Shown: positions 23,742 through 32,040, numbered from the stretch's first letter. The stretch: DNA of 38,204 bases from JOPF133 sp052144935 (GCA_052144935.1 JBKQPR010000163.1:1-38204), one strand, 5' to 3'. The notes: generated by a model from the letters alone, not told the origin. Program-made: numbers and translations.

Positions 23742-25042
23742 TGCCCGCCCGCCGGAAAATGCTTCCGCAATCCCTGCCAGCACTCGTAATATTCGTGCTG
23801 TAGAACGCGTGTCTCCAGCGCGAAGCGCGTCGGCCGCACCACCAGTTGCGTTTCGAACATGAAGGCCAGCGTGTTCTCCAGCTTGTGCGGCTTCAACCCG
23901 GCGTGCGCGGCGCGCTCGTAGGACTCCGCGTCGGGACCATGGCCCGACATGCAGTTGTGCAGGCTGGCGCCGCCGGGCAGGAATCCCTCGGCCTTCGCGT
24001 CGTACTGCCCGTAGATCAGGCCCATGAACTCATTCATGAGGTTGCGGTGAAACCAGGGCGGGCGGAAGGTGTGTTCGGCCACCAGCCAGCGCGGCGGAAA
24101 GATGGCAAAATCCACGTTGGCGGTACCGGGGACCGCCGTGGGCGCGGTCAGCACCGTGAAGATCGAGGGGTCGGGATGGTCGAAGCTCACCGTGTTGATG
24201 CAGTTGAAGCGCGCCAGGTCGTATTTGCAAGGCGCGCAGTTTCCGTGCCAGGCCACCACATCGAGCGGCGAGTGATCGATCTCGGCTTCCCAGAGCCGCC
24301 CCAGAAACTTGGCCACGATGCGGAAATCGCCATCGCGATCTTCGTAGGCCGCCACGGGGGTCAGGAAATCGCGCGGGTTGGCCAGGCCGTTGGCGCCGAT
24401 GGGTCCCAGTTCCGGCAGCCGGAAGGGCAGGCCGTAATTCTCACAGACGTAGCCGCGGGCCTCGCCATCCGGGAGGTCCACGCAAAACTTCAAGCCGCGC
24501 GGCACCACCGCGATCTCGCCTGGCGCGGCCGCGAGGATGCCCAGCTCGCTCGCGATCCGCAGGCCGCCCGATTGCGGAACCAGCAGCAGCTCGCCATCGG
24601 CGCAGTAGAAGAAGCGGTCTTGCATGGACCGGTTGGCGGCGTAGATGTGGATGGCCACGCCGGTCTGCAATGCCGGATCGCCATTGCCGCCCATGGTGAC
24701 CAGACCGTCCACGAAATCGGTGGGTTGGGCGGGGATGGGCAGTGGATTCCAGCGCAGTTGATTGGGAGGGGTGGGCGCCTCGTCGAACGGCCCGCTGCGC
24801 ACCAGGCGGGCGGGCGCCTCCACGAAGGGCTTGTGGGTGACCGACGGCCGGATGCGGTAGGTCCAGGTGCGCCGGTTGGCGGCCCGCGGAGCGGTGAAGG
24901 GCGTGCCGCTGAACTGCTCGGTATACAGCCCCAGCGGCGCATGCTGCGGCGCGTTCTGCCCCTGCGGCAAAGCGCCCGCCACGGCTTCGGTGGCGAACTC
25001 GTTCAGAAATCCGGATTGATAGGACAACTCGGAAACAGGCAT
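23738..25042 (-). CDS. hmgA: Homogentisate 1,2-dioxygenase
   Basis: A 434-residue iron-dependent dioxygenase that opens the ring of homogentisate to maleylacetoacetate in tyrosine and phenylalanine breakdown. Length and motifs match the family: YQSGFLNEFATEA at the start, NRRTWTYRIRPS, VVPRGLKFCVDLPDG, and the C-terminal metal site FHRNLMNEFMG with H332 and E338, and LHNCMSGHGPD with H362. It is the first gene of an operon with an unknown gene and fahA, joined by 4-nt overlaps. A long inverted repeat lies just upstream (25085-25186), where the promoter or 5' leader would be. Confidence 0.95.
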   Translation of the reverse strand: MPVSELSYQSGFLNEFATEAVAGALPQGQNAPQHAPLGLYTEQFSGTPFTAPRAANRRTWTYRIRPSVTHKPFVEAPARLVRSGPFDEAPTPPNQLRWNPLPIPAQPTDFVDGLVTMGGNGDPALQTGVAIHIYAANRSMQDRFFYCADGELLLVPQSGGLRIASELGILAAAPGEIAVVPRGLKFCVDLPDGEARGYVCENYGLPFRLPELGPIGANGLANPRDFLTPVAAYEDRDGDFRIVAKFLGRLWEAEIDHSPLDVVAWHGNCAPCKYDLARFNCINTVSFDHPDPSIFTVLTAPTAVPGTANVDFAIFPPRWLVAEHTFRPPWFHRNLMNEFMGLIYGQYDAKAEGFLPGGASLHNCMSGHGPDAESYERAAHAGLKPHKLENTLAFMFETQLVVRPTRFALETRVLQHEYYECWQGLRKHFPAGGQ

Positions 25043-25084
25043 AGCACCGCCCGTTCCCAGTGTAAACCTGCGATCGCCGCCGCT

Positions 25085-25186
25085 TTCACCGCGGAGACAC
25101 GGAGAGAACGGAGTAAGCGCGGAGAAAACATTTCTCTTGTTGGCTTTCTCCGCGCTTCCTCTGCGTTCTCCGCGTCTCCGCGGTGA
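25085..25186. repeat. Long imperfect inverted repeat (CCGCGGAGAC type), copy 2
   Basis: TTCACCGCGGAGACACGGAG at 25085 pairs with the sequence ending CGTCTCCGCGGTGAG at 25186; arms of about 42 bp. The loop (ACATTTCTCTTGTTGGC) is homologous to the loop of copy 1 at 3241-3341. It fills most of the space between the hmgA start and the desaturase end, so it is probably transcribed in the hmgA leader or serves as a barrier to read-through from the desaturase side. Confidence 0.85.
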
Positions 25187-25199
25187 GAATGGGGCTCCT

Positions 25200-26105
25200 T
25201 CATGCGGCTTCTTTTTCGAGGATGCGGCTCTTCACGGTGGCCACTTGCACCTTGCTGACGATGCCCAGCCGGCGCAGCAGTTTCAGGGTGATCCAGGAGA
25301 TATCGAACTCCCACCAGGCCAGCCCGTGGCGCGCCGAGGTCGGATGCGCGTGGTGGTTGTTATGCCAGCCTTCGCCGAAGCTGACCAGGGCGATCAGGAA
25401 ATTGTTGCGCGAATCGTCGCGGGTGTTGAAGCGCCGGGCGCCCCACATGTGGGTCGCGGAATTGATCAGCCAGGTGGCGTGCAGGCCGAAAACGATCCGG
25501 AAACAGCCGGCCCACAGCAGCATGGGCAGCCCGCCGATGGCATACAGGATCACGGCCAGGATTATGGACGGCATCCAGTGCCAGTCGTTCAGCCAAAGGT
25601 AGAAACGGTGCTTGGCCAGATCGGGGGCATACTTGGACATCAGGCGCGTGTTGTTGTGCTTGGATTCGCCCACCAGGATCCAGCCCACGTGCGACCACCA
25701 GGCCCCGTCGCGCGGCGAATGGGGATCGCCCGGCAGATCGGAGTTCTGATGATGGATGCGGTGCGTGGCCACCCAGAAGATCGGTCCGCCTTCCAGCGTG
25801 AGCGCCCCGCAGAGCGCGAAAAAGTACTCGATGGGCAGCGCGGTCTTGTACGAACGGTGGGTATGCAGGCGGTGATAACCCAGGCTGATTCCCAGCCCGG
25901 TGCACACCCAATAAAGGAATACCGCCGTCCAAAAGGCGGGCCAAGTGAATTCAAAAAGCGCCGCGATGGCGCCCACGTGCAAAAGCACGAGCACCACCAT
26001 GGTGCCCCAGTTCCAACCTTCCTGGTAATATTTCTGATCTGCTTCTGCGCGCACAGGATCTCCCCAAATGATAGTGTCAATTCCCACACTAGCAGGAGTT
26101 TCCAT
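25200..26105 (-). CDS. Acyl-CoA/acyl-lipid desaturase
   Basis: A 301-residue membrane fatty-acid desaturase that puts a double bond into acyl chains with two irons. The three histidine boxes are HRLHTH (78-83), HRIHH (115-119) and, near residue 250, HNNHH. Hydrophobic segments alternate (MVVLVLLHVGAIAALF, AVFLYWVCTGLGISLGY, IILAVILYAIGGLPMLLW), giving four membrane passes. LEGGPIFWVATHRIHH and GEGWHNNHHAHPTSARHGL match delta-9-type desaturases such as DesC. It is monocistronic, followed by the hmgA repeat region. The exact position of the double bond is inferred, not proven. Confidence 0.9.
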   Translation of the reverse strand: METPASVGIDTIIWGDPVRAEADQKYYQEGWNWGTMVVLVLLHVGAIAALFEFTWPAFWTAVFLYWVCTGLGISLGYHRLHTHRSYKTALPIEYFFALCGALTLEGGPIFWVATHRIHHQNSDLPGDPHSPRDGAWWSHVGWILVGESKHNNTRLMSKYAPDLAKHRFYLWLNDWHWMPSIILAVILYAIGGLPMLLWAGCFRIVFGLHATWLINSATHMWGARRFNTRDDSRNNFLIALVSFGEGWHNNHHAHPTSARHGLAWWEFDISWITLKLLRRLGIVSKVQVATVKSRILEKEAA

Positions 26106-26171
26106 TGTGATTTGTAAGACTTATGTAATCTCGGCCGGCGACTTCCGCGGCCCGGAAGGCTGCCAGACCGG

Positions 26172-26717
26172 CTATTGAACAGGTCCGGGAGGAACGATTG
26201 CCGGCCAGTGGACGTTGCGGAGCTGCCAGGGTCCGGAGGGCGCCCCGCCCCCGTCTCCAGGGCTCCCGCGATACTCCGCGACTCCCGTGAAGAACCCCTT
26301 CTCGTCGACGCGGCCGCCGGCGGCATCCACGCGGATCTCATGGTACGAAACGGCCATTACGGCGAGCGGCGCCGCCAGCGGATCGACCCGCAGGTCATCT
26401 CCCCACTACAGCTCGATTTGCTTGATGGCGCGAGCGGCACCCTGAATTCCGGCGGTTGCGGAGGCGCCATTGGGGAACACCATGCGGCCGTCCCCGGCCA
26501 TGAAGAACGAGGGAGTGTCGGCGAAGTGCCTGCGCCAGGCCGCCGGGCCGTCGCGGGTGACATCGCGGGCCACGTCCTGGGCGAAACCCCGCACGCCGTT
26601 CTCGACCGCCGCGGCTTCGGCCGGCGTGAGGGATGGCGGCTCGCCGGACGCAGGGTGCGGCCCGCACCCCACGGCTGCGCCGGTTGCCAGCAGAAGAAAC
26701 CACGGCCAGGCATGCAT
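26172..26717 (-). pseudogene. Lipoprotein with premature amber stop
   Basis: The ATG at 26717 gives MHAWPWFLLLATGAAVGCGP, a lipoprotein signal with a lipobox (AVGC). The protein continues LTPAEAAAVENGVRGFAQDV, HFADTPSFFMAGDGRMVFPN, IQGAARAIKQIEL and then meets TAG at 26406. The same frame continues sensibly: WGDDLRVDPL, AVMAVSYHEIRVDAAGGRV, FTGVAEYRG, HWPAIVPPGPVQ to the TAG at 26172. The whole looks like a SnoaL-like or nuclear-transport-factor-2-fold protein. One in-frame stop truncates it; no frameshift is needed. Confidence 0.75.
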
Positions 26718-26741
26718 GCATAATCATTGTGCCTGAACTGC

Positions 26742-26792
26742 CGGGGATGCCGTGTCGGGGATGCCGTATACTAAAAAACATATAGTTGTATA
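26742..26792 (+). promoter_or_regulatory. 14-bp direct repeat and probable promoter of higBA
   Basis: CGGGGATGCCGTGT (26742-26755) is followed by CGGGGATGCCGTAT (26756-26769), and the second copy runs into a TATACT box at 26767-26772. The start codon of the toxin is at 26793 and no ribosome-binding sequence is visible between, so the mRNA may be almost leaderless. Repeated half-sites next to a -10 box fit autoregulation by the antitoxin, which is usual for such modules. Confidence 0.45.
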
Positions 26793-27158
26793 ATGGCAAG
26801 CGAGCAGCTAAAGCCGGTCCGGTGGGTTGGATCGTCCCATAAGGACGTGCGATCTTTCCCGCAGCCGGTCAGGGCAGCGATAGGCCATGCCCTCTATGCT
26901 GCCCAGAAAGGGGAAACCGATCCCGCGGCCAAGCCGCTTAAAGGCTTTGGAGGTGGGAGCGTCCTTGAGATTGTGACCGGCCACCGCGGCGATACGTGGC
27001 GTTCCGTCTACACAGTGCGTTTCGAGGATGCGGTTTACGTGTTGCACGCCTTCCGGAAGAAATCGAAGAGGGGCATAGCTACTCCGAAAAAGGAGATTGG
27101 GCTTATCCGGCAAGGGCTGAGCGAAGCGGAACGCGCCCACAGAGAAAGGCAGAACTAG
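26793..27158 (+). CDS. higB: HigB-like toxin
   Basis: A 121-residue RelE/HigB-superfamily mRNA interferase. Motifs: DVRSFPQPVRAAIGHALYAA, KPLKGFGGGSVLEIV, DTWRSVYTVRFEDAVYVLHA and FRKKSKRGIATPKKEIGLI. This is the Gp49-like branch, where the toxin gene comes first, as here. The gene is intact, and the antitoxin follows after 1 nt. It is one of two complete TA modules in the island. Confidence 0.88.
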   Translation: MASEQLKPVRWVGSSHKDVRSFPQPVRAAIGHALYAAQKGETDPAAKPLKGFGGGSVLEIVTGHRGDTWRSVYTVRFEDAVYVLHAFRKKSKRGIATPKKEIGLIRQGLSEAERAHRERQN

Positions 27159-27159
27159 C

Positions 27160-27507
27160 ATGGCGGCCAAGATCCCGAAGAAGAAGACTTCCCGTGTCCG
27201 CATCACCGAAAGCAGCGGCAACGTGTTCGCCGATCTCGGTTTTGCGAACCCGGAGCGGGAGTTGATGAAAGCGGAGCTAACCTTGCGGCTCTACCGCATC
27301 ATCAAAAAGCGCGGCCTGACCCAGTCCCAAGCCGCCAAGGCTCTCGGCATCAGGCAGCCGCACGTATCCTTGCTCATGCGCAATCGCGCGGGGAGTTTCT
27401 CGGTTGGCCGATTGATGGAATTCCTGACCGCCCTCGGGCAGGACGTGGAGATCACGGTCCGGCCCACGCGCAAACAGCACGGCGAAATGTCCGTCACCTT
27501 TGGGTGA
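27160..27507 (+). CDS. higA: HigA-like antitoxin, XRE family
   Basis: A 115-residue protein with a helix-turn-helix of the XRE type: KAELTLRLYRIIKKRGLTQS, QAAKALGIRQPHVSLLMR, SFSVGRLMEFLTALGQDVEI. The N-terminal part (KKKTSRVRITESSGNVFADL) is the usual HigA extension of the Gp49-linked type. It should neutralise the HigB-like toxin and repress the operon. The gene is intact. Confidence 0.88.
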   Translation: MAAKIPKKKTSRVRITESSGNVFADLGFANPERELMKAELTLRLYRIIKKRGLTQSQAAKALGIRQPHVSLLMRNRAGSFSVGRLMEFLTALGQDVEITVRPTRKQHGEMSVTFG

Positions 27508-27638
27508 GACCGGAGGCGGTCGCATGGCTGACCCGCGGTAATCGCCATTTCAGGTCCGCGGCAAGCAGGGGGATCCCGTCTACCGGCCAGAGATGTCTGC
27601 TCGCCCCGGAACTTCAAAGCCGTAACGGGCCGCGGCTC

Positions 27639-27951
27639 TCATAAACGCTCCTTCAGAATGCGTGCCACGTTCCGCTTTCCATGAAGCACCCCGAGAATCT
27701 GAAGGGGTTTGCTTCCAGGCGCGTAGATGACGAGGCAGGAGAAGACCCTGTAAAAGAACCTGCTTGTTCGTGAGATCGGCGCGGCGGTGACCACTGCTCG
27801 GGTTGTCGGCCAGCCTATAGAAACCTGCGAAGATCTCAGCAACGATCCGATCGGCCGTCTCCACACCCTCCCTTGCCAGGAGGTAAAGCCAGATGGCATC
27901 GATATCGAGGATGGCATCTTCGGTAAGCTGAAACGGATCCGAATTGATCAA
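27639..27951 (-). pseudogene. ParE-like toxin with one frameshift
   Basis: The frame from 27951 (TTG start, overlapping the antitoxin stop as TTGA) reads INSDPFQLTEDAILDIDAIW, LYLLAREGVETADRIVAEIF and NPSSGHRRADLTNKQV, a ParE toxin start. The continuation RFFYRVFSCLVIYAPGSKPL, QILGVLHGKRNVARILKERL is in another frame, to the TGA at 27639. One indel near 27770, in the run TTCTTTTAC, accounts for it. The rest is conserved. Confidence 0.78.
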
Positions 27952-28214
27952 CCTGGATCCGCCAAGTGAGCTTCTCTCAGTGCGGCCAGCTTGCGCCGAG
28001 CTTCCTCCGGTCCGCAGACCCGGCCGTCGGCGACCTGTTCCAAGGCGCGGTCGATTTTCTCATCCAGCGCGCGGCGCTGTTCGTTGGTCCAACCCTCCTC
28101 AGCGTCCAGAGCTTCCAAAGCGCAGCGGATCACGTCCTCGGCATTGGCGAAAGCGCCGGTGGCGAGGCGCTTTTGCACCAAAGCCTCAAGATCGGGGGGC
28201 ACGTTTAACTGCAT
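27948..28214 (-). CDS. ParD-like antitoxin
   Basis: An 88-residue antitoxin, MQLNVPPDLEALVQKRLATG, FANAEDVIRCALEALDAEEG and RRALDEKIDRALEQVADGRV, a CopG/ParD-type ribbon-helix-helix with a long C-terminal helix that binds the toxin. It is intact and overlaps its broken toxin by 4 nt (TTGA). Confidence 0.82.
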   Translation of the reverse strand: MQLNVPPDLEALVQKRLATGAFANAEDVIRCALEALDAEEGWTNEQRRALDEKIDRALEQVADGRVCGPEEARRKLAALREAHLADPG

Positions 28215-28284
28215 GCTTGATGCTCCTTCATGCCTTCAGCCTATCGGAGCGGCCTGAAACGGTCAAAATCCCGGCGCAAATCAA

Positions 28285-28599
28285 TCAATACCGCCCTTCC
28301 AGAGCCGCTTTCAGGTCGCGCCTTCCGTGTAGTGCGGGGACCACCTGCAACGGGCGCGATTCAGGACGATAGACGATCACCTAATTTGGAAACTTCGCGA
28401 GAGTCCAAAAACGCACCGGCAGCGGCGTGATTTCCTGCCGCTTGGTTCCCATCGGAGGATGTTTCGCCAGCCGGCGGCAGGTGGCGATGATCTCCATTTC
28501 CACTCGGTCCGCGGCCTCCCGGTCGTCTTTCGCGATGAACCACCAGATCGCGTCGAGGTCTTCCGCTGCCTGCGGCGTGAACCGATACGCAGCGCTCAT
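28285..28599 (-). pseudogene. ParE-like toxin with in-frame amber stop
   Basis: The ATG at 28599 overlaps the antitoxin stop (ATGA). The product reads SAAYRFTPQAAEDLDAIWWF, IAKDDREAADRVEMEIIATC, PPMGTKRQEITPLPVRFWTL then AKFPN and TAG at 28381. The frame continues VIVYRPESRPLQVVPALHGR, RDLKAALEGRY to the TGA at 28285. The stop is where a Tyr (KFPNYVIVYRPES) is expected. It is a typical RelE/ParE toxin interrupted by a single base change. Confidence 0.8.
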
Positions 28600-28871
28600 T
28601 CCCGCGGCATCAGCCGTTCGACGCGCTGCCGCCGCAAAATCTCAAACGCGTCGTCCCCGTCGATCGATTCGCCGCGCTCAGCCTGCGCGAAGCCGGTCTC
28701 GATATGGGCGGCCACCGCCTCGCGCTGTTCAATCATCCAATCTTCGAGCTCAAGCTGCTCGCGGATAATCTCGAACGCCTGGTCCAGAACCTCGCTGGGG
28801 TCCCGATACGCGCCCGACCCGACGGCCAGGTCGATCACGCGTTGCTGTTCAGGTCTTAGTTCGATCGTCAC
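28596..28871 (-). CDS. ParD-like antitoxin
   Basis: A 91-residue antitoxin starting with GTG at 28871, VTIELRPEQQRVIDLAVGSG, with AGGAG a few bases earlier. SEVLDQAFEIIREQLELEDW and AHIETGFAQAERGESIDGDD are the usual ParD middle and C-terminal helices, and it ends VERLMPRE. A longer in-frame start at 28973 exists but gives a non-homologous extension. It is intact, while the toxin it overlaps has a stop. Confidence 0.83.
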   Translation of the reverse strand: MTIELRPEQQRVIDLAVGSGAYRDPSEVLDQAFEIIREQLELEDWMIEQREAVAAHIETGFAQAERGESIDGDDAFEILRRQRVERLMPRE

Positions 28872-29000
28872 GGAGGTCTCCTCTTCTTTCGCGCTTGCCT
28901 TCAAGCGGAGCGCGGCGCGTTCCCCTGCCCCGGCGATCAGCGCCGGTAAGTGTAGCCTCCGTGGCAGGCGCAACCGGCATGAGCGCCGTTGCCTGAAAGC

Positions 29001-29429
29001 TCATACAGCGTCCCAGGGGTTGAGAAGAGCGACGCCGAGACTGCCATAGTCTTTTGCGTTTCGCGTCACGAGCGTCAGATTATGTTCAATCGCCGTGGCC
29101 GCGATCACGCCGTCTACTACCGCCAGCGTGATGCCTTGCTTTCTAGCAGCGGCGGCCATATGGCCCCAGCGTTCGGCGATAGTTTCCGTGACGGGGAGAA
29201 TCCGGCCCGCGAACCAGGCCCGCACATCGAGATCGAGCCAATCCTGCAAGCCGCTCCGCCTTCGGCTGACCGGAAGCAGGTCAATGCCTTTGCAGATTTC
29301 GCCGAGGGTCATGACGCTCAGAAAGAGGTTATCTTTCCCGGCCTTCTGGATGAAATCCATAACGCGTGTATCCGGTTGATTGTGGGTGAATTCGGATGGG
29401 ATGTTCGTATCAACCAAATATCTCTTCAC
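29001..29429 (-). CDS. vapC: VapC-like PIN-domain ribonuclease toxin
   Basis: A 142-residue PIN toxin that cleaves RNA with Mg or Mn. It starts MKRYLVDTNIPSEFTHNQPD (D7), then SVMTLGEICKGIDLLP (the conserved Glu), VVDGVIAATAIEHNLTLVTR (the D-x-x-I-A-A-T-A box) and TRNAKDYGSLGVALLNPW. The start codon is GTG overlapping the antitoxin stop (GTGA). All catalytic acids are present, so this copy should be functional. It is the better-preserved type II module of the island. Confidence 0.9.
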   Translation of the reverse strand: MKRYLVDTNIPSEFTHNQPDTRVMDFIQKAGKDNLFLSVMTLGEICKGIDLLPVSRRRSGLQDWLDLDVRAWFAGRILPVTETIAERWGHMAAAARKQGITLAVVDGVIAATAIEHNLTLVTRNAKDYGSLGVALLNPWDAV

Positions 29430-29674
29430 AGTTCGAGGTCCCGTCCGGGGTCCCTGTCGCGCTCAAAATCGATGTTGAGACCTCGCAACGGCGCGAAGAG
29501 TTCAACCATGTCCTTCGCCTCTGCCGGTGCGCGAGGCTTGACTGACGGCGCCGGAACATGGGCCGCCTCTTCAAGTAAGCGAGCGGCGTAGACCTCAAGC
29601 GCGCGGCCTTGTGCGGCAGCTTGGCGGGCGAGCTCGGCCTGAACCTCGGGCGTGATGTCAAGAGTGATCGTCAT
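29426..29674 (-). CDS. vapB: VapB-like antitoxin
   Basis: An 82-residue antitoxin, MTITLDITPEVQAELARQAA, GRALEVYAARLLEEAAHVPA and a Glu/Asp-rich C-terminus (FERDRDPGRDLEL). The N-terminal ribbon-helix-helix-like part and the acidic tail fit the VapB/FitA type. It overlaps vapC by 4 nt. Confidence 0.82.
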   Translation of the reverse strand: MTITLDITPEVQAELARQAAAQGRALEVYAARLLEEAAHVPAPSVKPRAPAEAKDMVELFAPLRGLNIDFERDRDPGRDLEL

Positions 29675-30042
29675 GCGGAGGCCCTCCTCAAACCCATGCT
29701 CCTACCGTACTTCGGAGCACCCTCCGGCGTCAACCGTTTCGTCAAACATAACGTCCTTAATGTTCGGCTATTTGCCGGGCCGGGCCGTCATTCCGTAGGC
29801 GACCCTGTTCCGCACCACGAGCATCCGGCCGCAGGCGCAGGGGTGCCGGGTTTCCTTATTGACGGCAGAGAACACCGACGAGGTTGAAACCGACCTTGAA
29901 CCTCTGCGCCCGGAGGGTCCTGCTGTAGCCAGGGACCGGCAATCTACGGCCGCGACCGGACCCGCACGCCAGCCGAGCGAAGTTCCTGAGTGCCGGCAGC
30001 ACTGCGGTGACTTCGCGGACGCGATCTGCTTAAATCAAATCT
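29675..30042. other. Intergenic region before the kinase gene
   Basis: 368 nt with no recognisable gene. Short frames exist but match nothing. It should hold the promoters of both the leftward vapBC pair and the rightward kinase; no strong -35/-10 pair stands out. Confidence 0.4.
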
Positions 30043-32040
30043 GTGGAATCCGGCGTAATTGGCGAGCGGCTCGAACTTGCGATTTATCGTTTCGTCGAAG
30101 AAGTGGGCAAGGGGCAAGGGCGCTCAACTGACGTCACTACGATAGCGCGCCTCGTCCCCGGCGCAGAGTTGGTTGACGCCGTTGACGCGCTGATTCGCCT
30201 CGACCAAAAGGGCTTTGTTGCGCTGGTGAAGTACTCCAGTCGTGCGCCCGTACCTCTACCGTACCGCTTTTTCGTCGAAAACCACCCTGGAGACGAGGCG
30301 TTCTTTTACTCGGGTGAGATCAACATTAAGGTGACACCGAACGGTCGCATTGATATGGAACGCCGGTTGACCGCGCTACAGGCGGTGATATTACCCGAGG
30401 GGAAAGTGCCGGAGCAGAACCAACGTCCGAAGGTATTCAAGACAGCTCTCGACGAATACACCTACCATGGCCCTCTTGGCGAGGGGGCGAACGGTTGGGT
30501 CTACGACGTTATCGATGACGAACAGCAACACTTTGCCCTCAAGTACCTGCGGGCTGACCTATCCAAAAACAAGCGACGCCGATTCAAGAACGAACTGGCC
30601 TTTTGTGCTAGAGGGATCCACCCGAACGTTATCGAAGTACTCGACTGGGGATTCATCGCGACCGAAACTGAAAGCATTCCTTTTTTCGTGATGCCGAAAT
30701 TTCCGGGGACTCTTCGGCATCTGATCAAGGCGCGCGTTCCGCTGGATGAGGTTCTCGACTGGTTCGGGAAGATCGTTGACGGCATGATTGCGGCACATGC
30801 GTCAAATGTGTGGCACCGAGACCTCAAACCGGAAAACATCCTATGCGATCCGGCAAACGGCACAGTTGCAATTGCCGATTTCGGCATCGCTCATTTTGCA
30901 GAGGAGTTTCTTCGGACTGCCGTGGAAACTCGCCAAGGTGAACGCCTAGCAAATTTTCAGTATTCGGCACCCGAACAAAGGAGTTTAGGACCAGTGGATC
31001 ACCGCGCCGACGTATACGCGTTGGGGCTTATCCTGAACGAGATGTTTACGGGCGAACTGCGCCTCGGCACCAACCCGAAGCTGATCGCCACGGTCGCTCC
31101 CAAGTACGGCTTTTTGGATTCGGTGGTGGATCGGATGTTGCGACAGAATCCGGATGACCGGCCTTCCGTGGTAGAGGTAAAAGCCGCACTGTTCGAGGGC
31201 GAGCACGCACTTGCAACAGCAGTAGCGGCAGGAGAAGTGTCAGCCGGAACGGTGATTCCTCCTCGGGTGGACGAGGATGCCACTTCGACCGCAGCAACAA
31301 CCCAGAGATCTGGGCCAGGCTCCAGTCCGTCGGCTAGCGTCTTGGCCAACCCCTCCTCGGTCGCCAAGGCTCAACAATTCCGTGCTGAACACCTTCAACT
31401 CATTCGGTTCGGTAAAACCCCCATACCGGTTGTCGAATCGGGAACGCGATTAGTGATGCACCTGCTTCCGCTCGAAGCATTCGCCGGAGTTGTCGAATAT
31501 GACGTGAATCAACTCGCCCGCCGTCCCCAATCATTGCTGCCGCTGACATTTCGCGGGGCGATGCCAAAAATCACTTTCGACGGCATGCTGCAATACAGCA
31601 ACGAAACCCCTTCGGACTCGTATGTGAAGGTATTTCGCGAGTGTGGGATTGAGGTCTTCGACGCGAAAATACTACGAGCCTATGAGGGTTCATCTGGCAG
31701 CCAACTCATCGTGCCGGGCAGGTATGAACCAGAGCTGCGCAAATACCTGAACAACGCAGTAGCATTCCTCCAACAAATAGGTGCTCACCTTCCGTTTGCT
31801 TTCGGCCTGTCTTTGCTAGGAGTGAAAGGGGCGCGAATCACCGCTCGGATATCTCCGCGGAGTGATGTCATTGAAGAGGAGGATCTTATTATCCGAGAAG
31901 AGATCATCACCGATACAACTCAGGTCGAGATTGATAAGCATCTGAAACGGATCTTTGACCGGATCTGGCACGCTGGCGGGTTGGAAGGCTCCCAATACTT
32001 CGACGGAAGCGGTGGTTGGCGAGGCGGCACCAACCGTTAA
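30043..32040 (+). CDS. Ser/Thr kinase fused to an N-terminal winged-helix-like and a C-terminal AlbA_2-associated domain
   Basis: A 665-residue protein beginning with GTG. Residues 10-120 look like a small winged-helix-like region (VTTIARLVPGAELVDAVDAL). The kinase domain runs about 140-385: GPLGEGANGWVYDV glycine loop, K167 in FALKYLR, HRDLKPEN (258-265), DFG (279-281), YSAPEQR (307-313), so it should be active. After a low-complexity linker (about 395-440) the C-terminal part, FDGMLQYS (512), YVKVFRECGIEVFD (527), LSLLGVKG (589), resembles the region that follows AlbA_2/Schlafen-like ATP-binding domains in other bacterial proteins. Fusing that to a kinase is unusual to me. Codon use is less GC-rich than neighbours, suggesting recent arrival. 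Neighbours are TA modules; I suspect a defence or stress-signalling role, without proof. Confidence 0.8.
   Translation: MESGVIGERLELAIYRFVEEVGKGQGRSTDVTTIARLVPGAELVDAVDALIRLDQKGFVALVKYSSRAPVPLPYRFFVENHPGDEAFFYSGEINIKVTPNGRIDMERRLTALQAVILPEGKVPEQNQRPKVFKTALDEYTYHGPLGEGANGWVYDVIDDEQQHFALKYLRADLSKNKRRRFKNELAFCARGIHPNVIEVLDWGFIATETESIPFFVMPKFPGTLRHLIKARVPLDEVLDWFGKIVDGMIAAHASNVWHRDLKPENILCDPANGTVAIADFGIAHFAEEFLRTAVETRQGERLANFQYSAPEQRSLGPVDHRADVYALGLILNEMFTGELRLGTNPKLIATVAPKYGFLDSVVDRMLRQNPDDRPSVVEVKAALFEGEHALATAVAAGEVSAGTVIPPRVDEDATSTAATTQRSGPGSSPSASVLANPSSVAKAQQFRAEHLQLIRFGKTPIPVVESGTRLVMHLLPLEAFAGVVEYDVNQLARRPQSLLPLTFRGAMPKITFDGMLQYSNETPSDSYVKVFRECGIEVFDAKILRAYEGSSGSQLIVPGRYEPELRKYLNNAVAFLQQIGAHLPFAFGLSLLGVKGARITARISPRSDVIEEEDLIIREEIITDTTQVEIDKHLKRIFDRIWHAGGLEGSQYFDGSGGWRGGTNR

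Noticed and set aside
18385..28383. TAG recoding to explain in-frame stops.
   Set aside because: Intact genes nearby, such as cobA-hemD, end in TAG, and the interrupted genes are all non-essential. Ordinary nonsense mutation is simpler.
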